Positions 29,425-40,195 of a stretch of 64,000 bases of DNA are shown here, piece after piece. This DNA is from Nocardioides alcanivorans (GTDB lineage: Bacteria > Actinomycetota > Actinomycetes > Propionibacteriales > Nocardioidaceae): NCBI RefSeq assembly GCF_021555175.1, contig NZ_JAKGRW010000035.1, positions 1-64,000 on the forward strand, in the 5' to 3' direction. Under the pieces are notes generated by a model. The model saw only the letters and a list, made by a program, of their open reading frames with translations. It was not told where the DNA came from and searched no databases. The position numbers and the translations under genes are program-made. How positions within the stretch are numbered: position 1 is the first letter of the stretch; every line of letters starts with the position of its first letter.

Positions 29425-30542
29425 TCAAGCGAGTACGCCGGAGCGCAGGAACCGCTCCAGGACCGCGAGGTGGGGGTCGGGTCGAGGCCTTGTGAAGCGA
29501 GCCAGGCATCGTCGTAGTAGGTCTGGGCGTAGCGCTCACCGCCATCGCAGATCAGGGTGACGACCGAGCCGGTCTCGCCGCGGGCACGCATCTCGGCAAT
29601 GAGCTCCAAGGCACCCCACAGCGCCGTGCCCGTGGATCCGCCAACCGCGCGGCCGGTGAGCTTGGTGCACCACAGGGCCGCGGCCACCGAGGCTGCGTCG
29701 GGTACCTGGAGCATCCGGTCGACCACCCCGGGCAGGAAGGAGGGCTCGACGCGTGGGCGTCCGATGCCTTCGATCCGCGATCCGGATCCACGCACGCCGA
29801 CGTCACCCGAGACCCAGCTGTCGAAGAACGCCGACCCCTCCGGGTCGACGACGCACACCCGCGTGTCCAGCCGCCGATAACGCACGTAACGGCCGATCGT
29901 CGCCGAGGTGCCTCCGGTGCCGGCGCCGACGATCACCCAGTCCGGGACCGGGTGCGGTTCCCGAGCCATCTGCTCGAAGATCGACTCGGCGATGTTGTTG
30001 TTGCCCCGCCAATCGGTGGCCCGCTCCGCATAGGTGAACTGGTCGAGATAGTGGCCGCCGGTCTCGAGTGCCAGCCGCCGCGACTCCGCATAGATCGCGG
30101 AGGGGTCGTCGACCAGGTGGCATCGGCCCCCGTGGAACTCGATCAGCGCGATCTTCTCCTGCGAGGTCGTCCGCGGGATCACCGCGACGAACGGCAGTCC
30201 CAGCAGCCTCGCGAAGTAGGCCTCGGACACTGCGGTCGAACCGGACGACGCCTCGATGACCGTGGTGCCCTCGTGGATCCAACCGTTGCAGAGCGCGTAG
30301 AGGAAGAGCGACCGTGCCAGCCGGTGCTTGAGCGAACCGGTCGGGTGGACGCTCTCGTCCTTCAGATAGAGATCGATGCCCCACTCGGGAGGCAGCGGGA
30401 AGACGTGGAGATGGGTGTCTGCCGAGCGGTTGGCATCTGCCTCGACCTTGGCGATCGCGGCATGCACCCAGGCCCGGTCCCCCGCATCGTGGCGGCTCGC
30501 TCCGACACACGAGCCGGTCTGCTCCGGGACCGGAGCAGGCAT
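29425..30542 (-). CDS. PLP-dependent cysteine synthase / cystathionine beta-synthase-family enzyme (frameshift)
   Basis: Fold-type II PLP enzyme. The Schiff-base Lys is K72 in [13 protein letters not shown], followed by [18 protein letters not shown] and the phosphate-binding [10 protein letters not shown]. It differs from CysK in the N-terminal and middle regions, so substrate is uncertain. A serine- or cysteine-related lyase or synthase is likely. One C is missing in the CCCCC run near 29474. The corrected end reads [15 protein letters not shown] with a stop at 29427..29425, just outside the hairpin. About 372 residues. The ATG overlaps the DUF4229 stop as TGATG. Confidence 0.8.
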
Positions 30543-30802
30543 CAGTCGGTGTCTTCCTTGGCGCGCTGGGCGTCCATCTTGTCGGTGATCCTGCCCGCGC
30601 GCTGCTCGACCTTCGCCGCGAACGCCTCCCGCGGCGAGTTGAGCATCGTCAGGGACGCGACACCGCTGATCAGGAACGCCAGGACCAGCGCCCACAGGAC
30701 GGGGACCGAATCGGCAAGCTGGCTCCAGACGCCTGCGACGATGGCGAACGCACCGACGAAGAGGCCAAGACGCAAGAGGGTGTAGACGACGAACTCCTTC
30801 AC
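30542..30802 (-). CDS. DUF4229-family membrane protein
   Basis: 86 residues from the GTG at 30802 ([14 protein letters not shown]). Two hydrophobic helices (residues 4-25 and 33-52) and a charged C-terminal tail, [31 protein letters not shown]. The pattern fits DUF4229, a small actinobacterial family of unknown function. Its stop overlaps the downstream cysteine-synthase-like gene, so the two are co-translated. Confidence 0.75.
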   Translation of the reverse strand: MKEFVVYTLLRLGLFVGAFAIVAGVWSQLADSVPVLWALVLAFLISGVASLTMLNSPREAFAAKVEQRAGRITDKMDAQRAKEDTD

Positions 30803-30882
30803 AACGCCCAGTCTACGGCGCCGCACCATCCACCGACGAAACATCGTCTGCGGACGCTGGCCCACCCGACTACACTGGGGAC

Positions 30883-31119
30883 GTGGGGAAGTTGCTGCTC
30901 CTTCTGTTGATCATCGCCGTGGTGGTCTACTTCGTGGTGCGCACGATAGAGACCCGTGGCCATCCCTTCCGGCGTACGCCGGGTGGCGGCGGCCTGCCCA
31001 ACATCGCTCGCCCGAAGCGCCGCCCCACCCGCCCGGTCGCACCGGACGACGATCCGGAGTTCCTCCGCGACCTCAACCGGCGCAGGCCCAGGCGTTCGGA
31101 CCCCGACAAACCCGAGTGA
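30883..31119 (+). CDS. Small single-pass membrane protein, unknown function
   Basis: 78 residues, GTG start. One N-terminal helix (LLLLLLIIAVVVYFVV) followed by a very basic, Pro/Arg-rich tail ending in RRSDPDKPE. No family recognised. Divergent from the DUF4229 gene, with about 80 bases between them. Confidence 0.6.
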   Translation: MGKLLLLLLIIAVVVYFVVRTIETRGHPFRRTPGGGGLPNIARPKRRPTRPVAPDDDPEFLRDLNRRRPRRSDPDKPE

Positions 31120-31131
31120 GTCGCGCCCTGC

Positions 31132-31628
31132 TCAGCCCTGCGGCGCGGTGCGGCGGCGCTTGACGAGGTTGCTCACCCGCAGCCAGAGCCCGAGCGCCGA
31201 GAAGAGCCCGAAGACGACACCGGCACCGGCAAGGACCCACGTGGTCCTGGTCGACGACTTCGCCGCCTTCTCCACCTTGGTGCTCGCCAGCCGCGCCTCG
31301 TAGGGGTCATCGGGGTTGACCAGCACGGTCACCTCGTCGCCGACCTGGAGACGGTCGCAGTCGTCGTACTCGACGAACGAGTACTTCTGGCCCTTCAGCT
31401 TGTAGGTCACGTAGGGGCAGTCGGCCGTGTAGGTCTTGGTGTGGCGGCTGCGGCGACCGCCAGAGCGGGTGGTGCGCTCGATGTCGCGGATCTCGGTGAC
31501 CTTGGCCGGTCGCTCCACGCCGTGTGCGTGCAACGCCTCGAGCCGATCGGCCTTGCCCTCCCCGGGTTGATCGCGAACGCGGCATAGAGGAGCACGGCAG
31601 CAAGAACCAATCCGAGGACACTTCGCAC
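31132..31628 (-). CDS. DUF3592-like membrane protein (frameshift)
   Basis: 165 residues after restoring one G in a run near 31559..31562 (INPG/EGKADRLEALHAHG). Helices at the N-terminus (SVLGLVLAAVLLYAAF) and near the C-terminus (TWVLAGAGVVFGLFSALGLWL) bracket an outer domain with ERPAKVTEI and VEYDDCDRLQVGDEVTVLVNPDDP, typical of DUF3592. Function unknown. GTG start at 31628. Confidence 0.7.
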
Positions 31629-31722
31629 CGCCGCAGTCTCCCAAACAGGCCCGACACCACCGCCCACGCCCCGCCGTACGGCGACCGGGCGCGTCCAGCA
31701 TCGACCTCGCCCCGGGCGGCGC

Positions 31723-32625
31723 TCACCCCACGATGTCGGCGAGCAGCGCCACCTGCCGCGGGTCCGAGGAGGTCGGCACCAGCTGGACCTCGTCGGCGCC
31801 GGACGCGGCGATCGCGTCGAGCACCTCACGCAGCTCGTCAGCGGTACCGGCGAAGCCCGCCACCGTGGCCAGCGCGTCGACCGCGTCGGTCGGGATCCAG
31901 TTCATGTAGCGCCTCAGGTGCGTGTGCATCTGCGCCCGGGCATCCCCGCCCTCCGCGGTCTCGGTGAGGGCGAACCAGAACGAGGTCGTCAGGCGCGGCG
32001 TCGGACGACCGGCCTCGGACCAGGCGGCCCGCGCCCCGTCGAAGAGCTTTGCCATCTGGCCCAGGTCGAGATCGAGACTCATCCCCGCCAGCCCGTCAGC
32101 CCACGCCGAGGCTGCCCTCAACGTCTTCGGTCCGAGCGTGCCGACCAGGAGCTCAGGACCACCCGGCTGCACCGGCGACGGACCGACCGGCAACCGCCCT
32201 CCCGTGACGTCCTCCCCGGCCCAGACCCGCCGCATGATCTCGACGCGCTGTGTCATCCCCGCGATGGTTCGGGTGCCCGGATCGGCACCGACGGCGCGGT
32301 AGTCCTCCGTGCGCCCGCCGACACCGACACCGACCGTCAGTCGGCCGTCGCACAGCAGGTCGCCGGTCGCCAATGACTTCGCCAGCCGCACCGGATCGTG
32401 CAGTTGCGGCACCACGACCGTCGTGACCACCCGGGCCCGCCTGGTCCACGCCCCGACCGCGCCGAGCAGCGTCAACGTCTCCGGGTTGTCGAAACAGATC
32501 CGCTCGCCGAAACAGATCGACGACCATGGCCCGTCATCGATGTCACGGGTCCAACGTTCCAACATCGCCCGGTCGAGGGCGGGCTCCATCACCGGCAGGG
32601 TCATCCCGATCTGCATGGGCGCCAC
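31723..32625 (-). CDS. LLM-class flavin (probably F420)-dependent oxidoreductase
   Basis: 300-residue luciferase-like TIM-barrel oxidoreductase. MQIGMTLPVMEP at the N-terminus, LTVGVGVGGR and the C-terminal ASGADEVQLVP are typical. F420 as cofactor is inferred from the actinobacterial context and the family. No substrate can be named. The start could be the ATG at 32625 or the one three codons in. Convergent with nothing close, monocistronic. Confidence 0.8.
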   Translation of the reverse strand: MAPMQIGMTLPVMEPALDRAMLERWTRDIDDGPWSSICFGERICFDNPETLTLLGAVGAWTRRARVVTTVVVPQLHDPVRLAKSLATGDLLCDGRLTVGVGVGGRTEDYRAVGADPGTRTIAGMTQRVEIMRRVWAGEDVTGGRLPVGPSPVQPGGPELLVGTLGPKTLRAASAWADGLAGMSLDLDLGQMAKLFDGARAAWSEAGRPTPRLTTSFWFALTETAEGGDARAQMHTHLRRYMNWIPTDAVDALATVAGFAGTADELREVLDAIAASGADEVQLVPTSSDPRQVALLADIVG

Positions 32626-32735
32626 TGTGACAGATCAGCGCCCGGCGCGACCCACGACTCGCGTCAGGCGGGAGTGCCTCAGGCGTACGACGCAGCTCGC
32701 GCCCTGCCGTACCGGCACCCGCGGGTTCACGCGGG

Positions 32736-33725
32736 CTACTCCAGGATGCGGACGACAGCCGCGGGGCGATCGGCGTAGGAGTGCTGCGAGCCGCCGCCGA
32801 AGAAGTAGTTGATGCCGATGAAGTTGAACAGCAGCGTGGCGAGGCCGACGAGCGCGAGGATCGCCGCGTTGCGGCCCTTCCAACCGGCGGTGGCGCGGGC
32901 GTGGAGATAGGCGGCATAGACGACCCAGGTGATGAACGCCCAGACCTCCTTGGGGTCCCAGCCCCAGTAGCGCGACCAGGCCTGGTGTGCCCAGATCGGC
33001 CCGGAGATCAACACCGCGAAGGTCCACACCGGGAACGCGAAGGCGTGCAATCGGTAGGAGAGCCGGTCGAGGGACTCCAACGCCGGGATCCGGGCCAGGA
33101 TCCCGGTGCGGGCCGGCGCGTCGGCACCAGCGCCCGCGCTGCCGGCGGCGACCAGCTCACGCTCGACGGCCTCCTGCTTGGCCTCCGAACGCGCCTTCAC
33201 CAGGTAGAGGATCGACACCAGGCCGGCAAGGAAGAAGACGCCCGAGGCCAACACGGCCGAGACCACGTGGATCACCAGCCACGGCGAGCTCAGCGACTCG
33301 GTCAACGGCGCCACCTGCTCGTAGAGCCAGATCACCGCGACCATCATCGCCACGAAGACGAACCCGACCACCCACGGCGCGAGCCAGCCGAGTGAGTACT
33401 TCTTGTAGAGCAGCAGGTAGGCGAAGGCCACCACGAAGGTCGCGCTCAGCGTGAACTCATACATGTTGCCCCACGGCACCCGGTTGGGGTCCGCCGCCAG
33501 GCCGCGCCCCACCAGCGCCACGAAGTGCGCGGTGACCGCGAGGCCCGTGAGCAGCACGCCGAAGCGGCCGAACGTGGCCACCTGACCGGACTGCGGGGTC
33601 TCGTCGGCGGGCAGCTTGCGGAGCCAGGCCCACTGGGCCGAGTGCGCCAACAGCGCCAGGAAGTAGAGAATCCCGGCCGCCGTCACCGATTGGTTGCTGA
33701 GCGTCTCCCACGATGCGTTGCTCAC
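32736..33725 (-). CDS. ccsB: Cytochrome c biogenesis protein CcsB (ResC)
   Basis: System II haem-handling membrane protein. 329 residues, about eight helices. The haem-binding tryptophan-rich loop is visible as RYWGWDPKEVWAFITW, with flanking His residues in the usual places. It overlaps the resB stop by 4 bases. ResB and CcsB together move haem across the membrane and attach it to apocytochrome c. Confidence 0.92.
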   Translation of the reverse strand: MSNASWETLSNQSVTAAGILYFLALLAHSAQWAWLRKLPADETPQSGQVATFGRFGVLLTGLAVTAHFVALVGRGLAADPNRVPWGNMYEFTLSATFVVAFAYLLLYKKYSLGWLAPWVVGFVFVAMMVAVIWLYEQVAPLTESLSSPWLVIHVVSAVLASGVFFLAGLVSILYLVKARSEAKQEAVERELVAAGSAGAGADAPARTGILARIPALESLDRLSYRLHAFAFPVWTFAVLISGPIWAHQAWSRYWGWDPKEVWAFITWVVYAAYLHARATAGWKGRNAAILALVGLATLLFNFIGINYFFGGGSQHSYADRPAAVVRILE

Positions 33726-35292
33726 GATTCCTCCGTCCCGCGGCCACCCTTGACCAGGGCCACGATCTCATCGATCTCTTCGGTGCCGTCGCCACCGTTG
33801 CTGCGTTCGAGTCCACCGATCTCGACCAGTGTCTCCTCATCCTCCCGGCGGACCCGCACCCAGACCCGGCGGGGGCGCAGGAAGAGCGACCCCAGCAGGC
33901 CGAGCAGGGCGAAGATCATGCCGCCCAGGGCGATCTCCTTGCCGGGCGTCTTGCTGACCTGGACCCGGACCCACGGGGTGATGTCGTCGAAGGTGACCGA
34001 CCCGGCGCCGTCCGGCAGCTCCACGGTCGACTCCTTGCACGCCGCATTCTCGACACCGTCCACCTTGGCCGCGCACACGTCGACCCGGAACAGCCCGCCG
34101 TCCTCGCCCTCGAGCAGCTCCATCTTGTCCTTGTCGAGCACGTAGACCGACTGCGAACCGTCGCCCAGGCCCAGGTCGCCGACATAGGCCTGCATCGAGA
34201 TGAGCGGGTTGCGGTCGTCACCGAAGATCGACATCGGGACGCCGTCGAGCATGACGAAGGTCGGGAACAGCAGCCCCTCGAGACCGATCTGCGGATCGGC
34301 GCCGGGTGCCTTCACGACGCCGAAGGAGCGGAAGGTCGCCTGGTCCTCCGGAAGGAAGACGGCGGGGCCGGTGAAGGCGACGTCACCGTTGGCGTCGCGC
34401 ACCGTGATGTGCGGCGCGTAGCCGTGGCCGATGAGGAAGACGTCGGTGCCACCGATCGACAGCGGGTGGTTGACCCGGAGCGCGTACTTCTTCTCCTCGC
34501 CCCCGGCTCCTCGGTGTAGCGCAGGTGGGCGGCGAACTTCTGCGCCATGCCCTGGCGAGGCCCGCTCTCGAGCCACTCGATGTCGAAGGAGTCGAAGGCG
34601 AAGTGGAAGGGTTCGAGGTCCTCGGCGTCGACCATCGAGCCGGGCACGAAGTCGTCGTACTGCGAGATCGTGTTGGAGAAGCCGCCGCCCTGCACCACGA
34701 CGACACCACCTTGGTAGCCCCACAGGGATCCCATGGCAAAGCCCGCGAGCACCACGAGGATCGACAGGTGGAAGACCAGGTTGCCGGCCTCACGCAGGTG
34801 TCCCTTCTCCGCAGAGACCGTGCCGGCCTCCTCGTCGACGAGCACCCGGTAACGACGCTTGCGCAGCGCCTTCTCGGCCCGGGCGAGCACCGCGTCCTGC
34901 GCCTCGTCGGAGCTGTACGTCGCATGGTGCGGCAGCCGCGACAGGTTGCGCGGGGCGGCAGGCGGCTTGGCGCGGAACGCCGTCCAGTAGACCTTGGTGC
35001 GTGGCAGGATGCAGCCGACGAGCGAGACGACCAGCAGCAGGTAGATCGCGCTGAACCACACCGAGTCGAAGACCGAGAACAGCTCGAGCTTCTCGTAGAT
35101 CGGGGTGAGGTCGGGGTGCTCCTCCTTCCAGCGCTGCACCGCGAAGGCGTCGGTGTCCTCCTGGGGGATGACCGATCCGGGGATCGCGGCGAGCGCGAGC
35201 AGCAGCAGCAACACCAGCGCGGTGCGCATCGAGGTGAGTTGACGCCACGTCCAGCGCAGCATCTCGCGGAAGCCGAGTTCGGGAGCTGCCAT
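33722..35292 (-). CDS. resB: Cytochrome c biogenesis protein ResB (frameshift)
   Basis: Partner of CcsB in system II haem ligation. About 523 residues after restoring one G near 34499..34505 (RYTEEPG/EEKKYALRVNHPL). Three N-terminal helices (including MRTALVLLLLLALAAIPGS), a large outer domain with GGGFSNTISQYDDFVPGS, and a last helix GGMIFALLGLLGSLFL. The ATG at 35292 shares a base with the ccdA stop (TGATG). Confidence 0.9.
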
Positions 35293-36047
35293 CACACACT
35301 CACCGTGAAGTCGTTGACCATGTGCACCTGGATCCAGTTGACCATCCAGCCCCACCAACCGGTGACGAGCAGCAGGCCGACGAGCACCATCATGAGGCCG
35401 CCGAGCCGTGTCACCCACACTTGGTGACGCCGGATGAATGCGAACGCGCCGAGCGCCCGCCGATAGGCGAGCCCGGCGATGATGAAGGGAAGCCCCAGGC
35501 CCAGGGCATAGAAGCCTGCGAGCACCGCGCTGCGCGGCACCGTCGCCTCGTTGACGCCCAACAGCAGGATCGCGCTGAGCGTCGGGCCGACACAGGGAGC
35601 CCAGCCGAGCCCGAAGAGGAAACCGACGAGTGGGGCGGCCGCCAGGCCGACGGCCGGCAGCTTGTGGATGCGGACGTCGCGTTGCAGGAACGGCAGCAGT
35701 CCGGCGAAGACCAGACCGAGCGCGATCACCACCCAGCCCAGCCAGAACTGCAGCTGATCACGTTGGCGCACCATGAACTCGAGCGAACCGAAGTAACCGC
35801 TCAGCGCGCCCAGGCAGACGAAGACGAAGCCGAATCCGAGCACGAAGAGGAGCGAGCCGGCCAACATCCGACCACGCTTGGCGTCGGCGAGATCGGCGCC
35901 CGAGAGCCCGGTCGCGTAGGAGAGATAGCCCGGCAACAGCGGGATCACGCACGGGGAGAAGAACGACACCAGACCGGCCAGCACGGCGATCGGCAGCGCC
36001 ACCACCAGGGAGCCGGACAGCACCGTCTCCCGGAAGAAGTCAGTCAT
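35292..36047 (-). CDS. ccdA: Thiol-disulphide electron carrier CcdA
   Basis: Six-helix DsbD/CcdA-type membrane protein (251 residues) that passes electrons from cytoplasmic thioredoxin to ResA. The two redox cysteines are Cys33 (SFFSPCVIPLLPGY) and Cys152 (GLGWAPCVGPT). Overlaps resA by 8 bases and resB by 1, so the four genes form one operon. Confidence 0.93.
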   Translation of the reverse strand: MTDFFRETVLSGSLVVALPIAVLAGLVSFFSPCVIPLLPGYLSYATGLSGADLADAKRGRMLAGSLLFVLGFGFVFVCLGALSGYFGSLEFMVRQRDQLQFWLGWVVIALGLVFAGLLPFLQRDVRIHKLPAVGLAAAPLVGFLFGLGWAPCVGPTLSAILLLGVNEATVPRSAVLAGFYALGLGLPFIIAGLAYRRALGAFAFIRRHQVWVTRLGGLMMVLVGLLLVTGWWGWMVNWIQVHMVNDFTVSV

Positions 36048-36651
36048 CCTCGGCGACGACCTTCTCGATGATCGACACCAGCGTCTGCTTGCTGGGGAGC
36101 ACCCCGATCACGCTCGCGGCGACGCGGCCCTCGCGGTCGAGGACGACCGTGCTCGGGACGACCAAGGCACTGAGGATGCCGTGGAACTCGAGCAGCAGCT
36201 CGCCGGACGGGTCGTAGAACGAGGGGAAGGGCACGTCGTACTGACGTTCATAGCTGGCAGCGTTGTCACGGCTCGCGTCACGCACGTTGATCCCGAGGAA
36301 CGCGACATCGTCGCCCTGGGTCTCCACGGCGGCGTCGACGACGTCCTCGGCCTCCATGTGGCACTCACCGCACCACATGCCCCAGACGTTCATCACCACG
36401 ACCTTGCCGCGCTGCTCCTCCAACGACAGCTTGCTGCCGTCGACGGCGTCGCCGGTGAAGGAGACCTTCTTGCCTCGGTCGCCCGGGTCGACCTCACGCA
36501 CCGTGCCGCCGCCGGAGACGTAGCCCTTTCCATCGGTACCGTCCAGGCCACTGCACGCGGACAGCAGCAGGCCCAGCGTCAGCACGAGCGCGAGCGGGCG
36601 GGCAAGCAGCGAGGCGAGCGGGCGACGTACGCCCGGCTGGGAAGTGGACAT
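36040..36651 (-). CDS. resA: ResA/TlpA-like thioredoxin-fold lipoprotein
   Basis: Keeps the haem-binding CxxCH cysteines of apocytochrome c reduced. 203 residues. A lipobox LLSAC places the lipid anchor at Cys33. The redox site is WCGEC (Cys94 and Cys97), in which the usual Pro is replaced by Glu, as in ResA. PSTVVLDREG holds the cis-Pro. ATG at 36651. Confidence 0.9.
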   Translation of the reverse strand: MSTSQPGVRRPLASLLARPLALVLTLGLLLSACSGLDGTDGKGYVSGGGTVREVDPGDRGKKVSFTGDAVDGSKLSLEEQRGKVVVMNVWGMWCGECHMEAEDVVDAAVETQGDDVAFLGINVRDASRDNAASYERQYDVPFPSFYDPSGELLLEFHGILSALVVPSTVVLDREGRVAASVIGVLPSKQTLVSIIEKVVAEDD

Positions 36652-36652
36652 G

Positions 36653-37326
36653 TCAGGGTCGGTTCTCCTCGGGCGCGTCGCCCGCTGAGAAGGGCGCGGC
36701 CTTGTCGCGAGCCGGGATGAGGTGACCTGCCGGTTCCGAGTAGGAGAGCGAGGTGAGGTTGTCACCCTCGAAGTGCAGCGAGGTGAGGGAGCAGAGGCTG
36801 CACTGGCGCTTGCGCGGGTCGTGGAGGAAGGAGCGCTTCTCCACGGCCAGGCGAGTGATCCAGATCGGCAGCTGGTGGGAGACGATCACGGCCTCGTGAC
36901 CACGGGCTGCGTCACGGGCGTCGTAGGTCGCGGCGAGCATCCGCGCGGCGACCTCCTTGAAGGGTTCGCCCCATGACGGCCTGAGCGGGTTCCAGAGCTT
37001 GACCCACGACGAGGGCTGGCGCAGCGTCCGGGCGCCGGAACCGAACTTCTTGCCCTCGAACCAGTTGCCCGACTCGATCACCCGGTCGTCGGTGGTGATG
37101 TCGAGGCCGAAGACGCGGGCCAGCGGAGCCGCGGTCTCCTGAGCGCGCTCGAGCGGGGAGACGCGAAGGTGCGTGATGTCGCGCCCCCGATCGCCTCCGC
37201 GACGACCTCCGCCATCTCCTTGCCACGCGTCGACAGGTGGTAGTCGGGAAGTCGCCCGTAGAGCACGCCCTCGGGGTTGTGCACCTCGCCGTGGCGCAGC
37301 AGGTGGACGGTGGTCTGTTCGGTCAT
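36653..37326 (-). CDS. Histidine phosphatase family protein (frameshift)
   Basis: Phosphoglycerate-mutase-like phosphatase with catalytic [12 protein letters not shown] at residues 8-20. One G is missing near 37180..37185 ([21 protein letters not shown]). Later motifs ESGNWFEG and [12 protein letters not shown] (second catalytic His) are intact. Restored length is about 224 residues. Substrate unknown. It lies between hemL (4-base overlap) and resA (2 bases), so it is likely co-transcribed with both. Confidence 0.85.
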
Positions 37327-38663
37327 GCGGGCAACCTCGGGTTGTCGAGCGTCTGGGCGGCTGCCCTCGCGGCAGCAGGCAGGGCGTCGACGATCGCCTG
37401 GAGCGCGCGGTCGTCGTGGGCGGCGGAGAGGAACCACGTCTCGAAGGCCGAGGGCGGCAGGTGCACCCCGGCATCGAGCATCGCGTGGAAGAAGGCGGCG
37501 TACGCCGGCACGTGCTGCCGATTGGCCTCGTCGAAGTTGCGGACGGGGCCGGGGCCGAAGAAGACGGAGAACATGGTGCCAGTGCTCTGCACGACGTGGG
37601 GCACCCCGGCGGCGCCGAGCGCGTCGGCGACGGCCTGCTTCACGACGTCGCCGGCGCGGTGCAGGTGGGTGTAGACCTCGTCGGTGGCAAGTCGCAGCGT
37701 GGCGAGGCCGGCGGTCGTGGCGATCGGGTTCCCCGAGAGGGTCCCGGCCTGATAGACGCCGCCCTCCGGGGAGAGGTGGGCCATCACGTCGGCGCGGCCA
37801 CCGAAGGCAGCAGCCGGGAAGCCACCGCCCATGACCTTGCCGAAGGTGAGGAGGTCGGGGGTCCAGCCCTCGACGGCGCCGTCGAGGCCCCACTGGCCCT
37901 GTCGCGAGGCGCGGAAGCCGGTCATGACCTCGTCCGAGACGAAGAGTGCGCCATGGCGGCGACAGGTCTCGGCGAGGAACTGGTTGAAGCCGGGCTCCGG
38001 CGGGACCACGCCCATGTTGCCGGCAGCGGCTTCGGTGATGAGACAGGCGATCTTGTCGCCATGCTCGGCGAACGCAGCCTCGACAGCGGCCCGGTCGTTG
38101 TAGGGCAGCACCAGGGTCAGTGCCGTGGCCGACTCGGGCACGCCGGGCGTGCCGGGCACACCCAGGGTGACCAAGCCGGAGCCGGCCTGGGCCAGGAGGG
38201 CGTCGACGTGACCGTGGTAGCAACCGGCGAACTTCACGACCATGTCGCGGCCGGTGAAACCCCGTGCCAGCCGGATGGCCGACATCGTGGCCTCGGTGCC
38301 GGAGGAGACGAAGCGGACCCGCTCCACCGGCGTACGCGCCACGATCTCCTCGGCCAGTTCGACCTCCGGGACCGTCGGGGTCCCGTAGGACGTGCCGCGA
38401 CCGATCGCCTCCGTGACGGCCGCGCGGACCTCGGGGTGATTGTGGCCCAGCAGCATCGGTCCCCATGAGCAGATGAGGTCGACGTACCGCATGCCGTCTG
38501 CGTCGGTCAGCCAGGCGCCGTCGGCGGAGGTGATGAAGCGCGGGGAGCCGCCAACCGCGTTGAAGGCACGCACCGGCGAGTTCACGCCACCGGGGGTCAC
38601 CGCCGACGCCCGGTGGAAGAGTTCTCTCGAGCGGGCAGGGTCGAGCCGGGACGAGCTGGTCAC
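37323..38663 (-). CDS. hemL: Glutamate-1-semialdehyde 2,1-aminomutase
   Basis: PLP enzyme that converts glutamate-1-semialdehyde to 5-aminolaevulinate, following HemA in the C5 pathway. 446 residues, frame intact. [12 protein letters not shown] at the N-terminus, [22 protein letters not shown] (Asp for PLP) and the Schiff-base Lys in [10 protein letters not shown]. It stands alone from the hem operon, but its product is used by hemB 1.7 kb away. Confidence 0.95.
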   Translation of the reverse strand: MTSSSRLDPARSRELFHRASAVTPGGVNSPVRAFNAVGGSPRFITSADGAWLTDADGMRYVDLICSWGPMLLGHNHPEVRAAVTEAIGRGTSYGTPTVPEVELAEEIVARTPVERVRFVSSGTEATMSAIRLARGFTGRDMVVKFAGCYHGHVDALLAQAGSGLVTLGVPGTPGVPESATALTLVLPYNDRAAVEAAFAEHGDKIACLITEAAAGNMGVVPPEPGFNQFLAETCRRHGALFVSDEVMTGFRASRQGQWGLDGAVEGWTPDLLTFGKVMGGGFPAAAFGGRADVMAHLSPEGGVYQAGTLSGNPIATTAGLATLRLATDEVYTHLHRAGDVVKQAVADALGAAGVPHVVQSTGTMFSVFFGPGPVRNFDEANRQHVPAYAAFFHAMLDAGVHLPPSAFETWFLSAAHDDRALQAIVDALPAAARAAAQTLDNPRLPA

Positions 38664-38921
38664 CGCGCCATTGTCGCCGACCGGGCAAGCAGGCGCACAT
38701 CCGCGGCGCCCCGGTGCGGGAAATATGTGTCGCAGGTCGCGTCATGGGGCATCGGGTCAGACGTCCCATCATCGAGCGCGCCACCCGACACGCCCGTCTC
38801 GCGCAGGTAATTTCGCTTGAGTCTCGTGATTCGTAACTCACTGTGACAAGATTCGTTGAGCGAAGTGCCGGTGCTTGAGGGAGCGGGGCGCACAGTCAGT
38901 CACACGCACTTGGGGAGACCA

Positions 38922-40175
38922 ATGAGCACCACACGTTTCGGACGCGGTCAGAAGGCAGTCGCGCTCGTCCCTCTGGCCCTGCTGTCCACCGCCTGGACCG
39001 CCAGCATCATCGGCGTCGGCGGGGTCGGTGCCGCGGTTGCGGGCGACGAGAAGCCCAGCGCCCTCCCCGACGGAACCTCGGTGCCCTCCTCCGCCTTCGA
39101 GGACCCGGCCAGCTACTCGCGTCCCGGCAGCATCGGACTCGGCGTTCCCGAGTCGCAGGCCAAGTCGATCGTGCAGACCTCCTCGACCAACGGCATCCCG
39201 TCGGCAGCCCTCGCGGCCTATCAGCGTGCTGCAACCGTCATCAACTCCGCCGACAAGTCGTGCAACATCGACTGGCAGCTGCTCGGGGCCATCGGCCGCG
39301 TCGAGTCCGACCACGGGCGCTTCGGCGGCAACACGCTCGGCACCGACGGCATCTCCCGCCCGGGCATCTACGGCATCCCGCTCGACGGCACCAAGGGCAC
39401 CAAGAAGATCTCCGACACCGACGCAGGTCAGTACGACAACGACCAGGTCTATGACCGCGCAGTCGGCCCGATGCAGTTCATCCCGTCGACCTGGGCGGCC
39501 GTGGGCGTCGACGCCGACGGCGACGGGAAGCGAGACCCGCAGAACATCAACGACGCTGCCCTCGCCTCCGCGGTCTACCTCTGCTCGGGAGACGACGACC
39601 TCGGCACCGACTCCGGCCGACGGGCAGCAGTCCACCGCTACAACAACTCCGACAAGTACGTCGACCTGGTGTTGCGGATCCGCGACGCCTACCTGTCCGG
39701 CGACTACTCCTCGGTGCCCAACAACACCACCTCGGCCATCAGCTTCACCCCCGACTACACGCTGGCCTCGCCCAACTTGGGCAGCCAGGTCGCAACCGCC
39801 CCGCCCAAGGCCGACAGCCCCGTCGACCCGGGCACGAGCACGAGCCCGGGCGACAACGGCTCCTCCGACAACGGCGACAACGGCACCAGCACCGGCAACG
39901 ACGACTCGCCGACGACCAGCACCCCCAAGATTCCCGACGTCACCAAGCCGCTCAAGGATGTGACCAAGCCGCTCAAGGACGTCACCAAGCCGCTCGTCGA
40001 CGGCGTCGTCAAGCCGGTCGACAACCTGATCTCCTCCACGCTGGCGAAGCTCATCTGCACTCCGCTCACGCTGCTCGACAAGAACAAGCAGCAGCAGTGC
40101 ATCAACACCCTCACCGGCGCCCAGAACGACTCGGGCATCATCACCCAGTTGCTCGTGGGCCTCGGCCTCGCCTGA
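38922..40175 (+). CDS. Secreted lytic transglycosylase-like protein
   Basis: 417 residues starting with a basic signal peptide (RFGRGQKAVALVPLALLSTAWTAS). The catalytic domain spans about residues 75-260: GAIGRVESDHGRFGG has the catalytic Glu, and DRAVGPMQFIPSTW is the SLT_2/MltB-like motif. A DPQNINDAALASAVYLC segment and HRYNNSDKYVDLVL complete it. The C-terminal third is a Thr/Ser/Asp-rich linker, with DVTKPLK repeated three times and a closing KLICTPLTLLDKNKQQQC. Expected to cleave peptidoglycan glycan strands during growth. ATG preceded by GGGGAGA. The 258-base gap upstream is divergent from hemL and contains GTAAC and GTGAC boxes (38837..38855). Confidence 0.87.
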   Translation: MSTTRFGRGQKAVALVPLALLSTAWTASIIGVGGVGAAVAGDEKPSALPDGTSVPSSAFEDPASYSRPGSIGLGVPESQAKSIVQTSSTNGIPSAALAAYQRAATVINSADKSCNIDWQLLGAIGRVESDHGRFGGNTLGTDGISRPGIYGIPLDGTKGTKKISDTDAGQYDNDQVYDRAVGPMQFIPSTWAAVGVDADGDGKRDPQNINDAALASAVYLCSGDDDLGTDSGRRAAVHRYNNSDKYVDLVLRIRDAYLSGDYSSVPNNTTSAISFTPDYTLASPNLGSQVATAPPKADSPVDPGTSTSPGDNGSSDNGDNGTSTGNDDSPTTSTPKIPDVTKPLKDVTKPLKDVTKPLVDGVVKPVDNLISSTLAKLICTPLTLLDKNKQQQCINTLTGAQNDSGIITQLLVGLGLA

Positions 40176-40195
40176 CCCACCCGTCCGCTTCACCC

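Noticed and set aside
37078..38841. 587-codon minus-strand ORF over hemL
   Set aside because: It is out of frame with hemL. Only its last 80 codons are real (the N-terminus of the histidine phosphatase).
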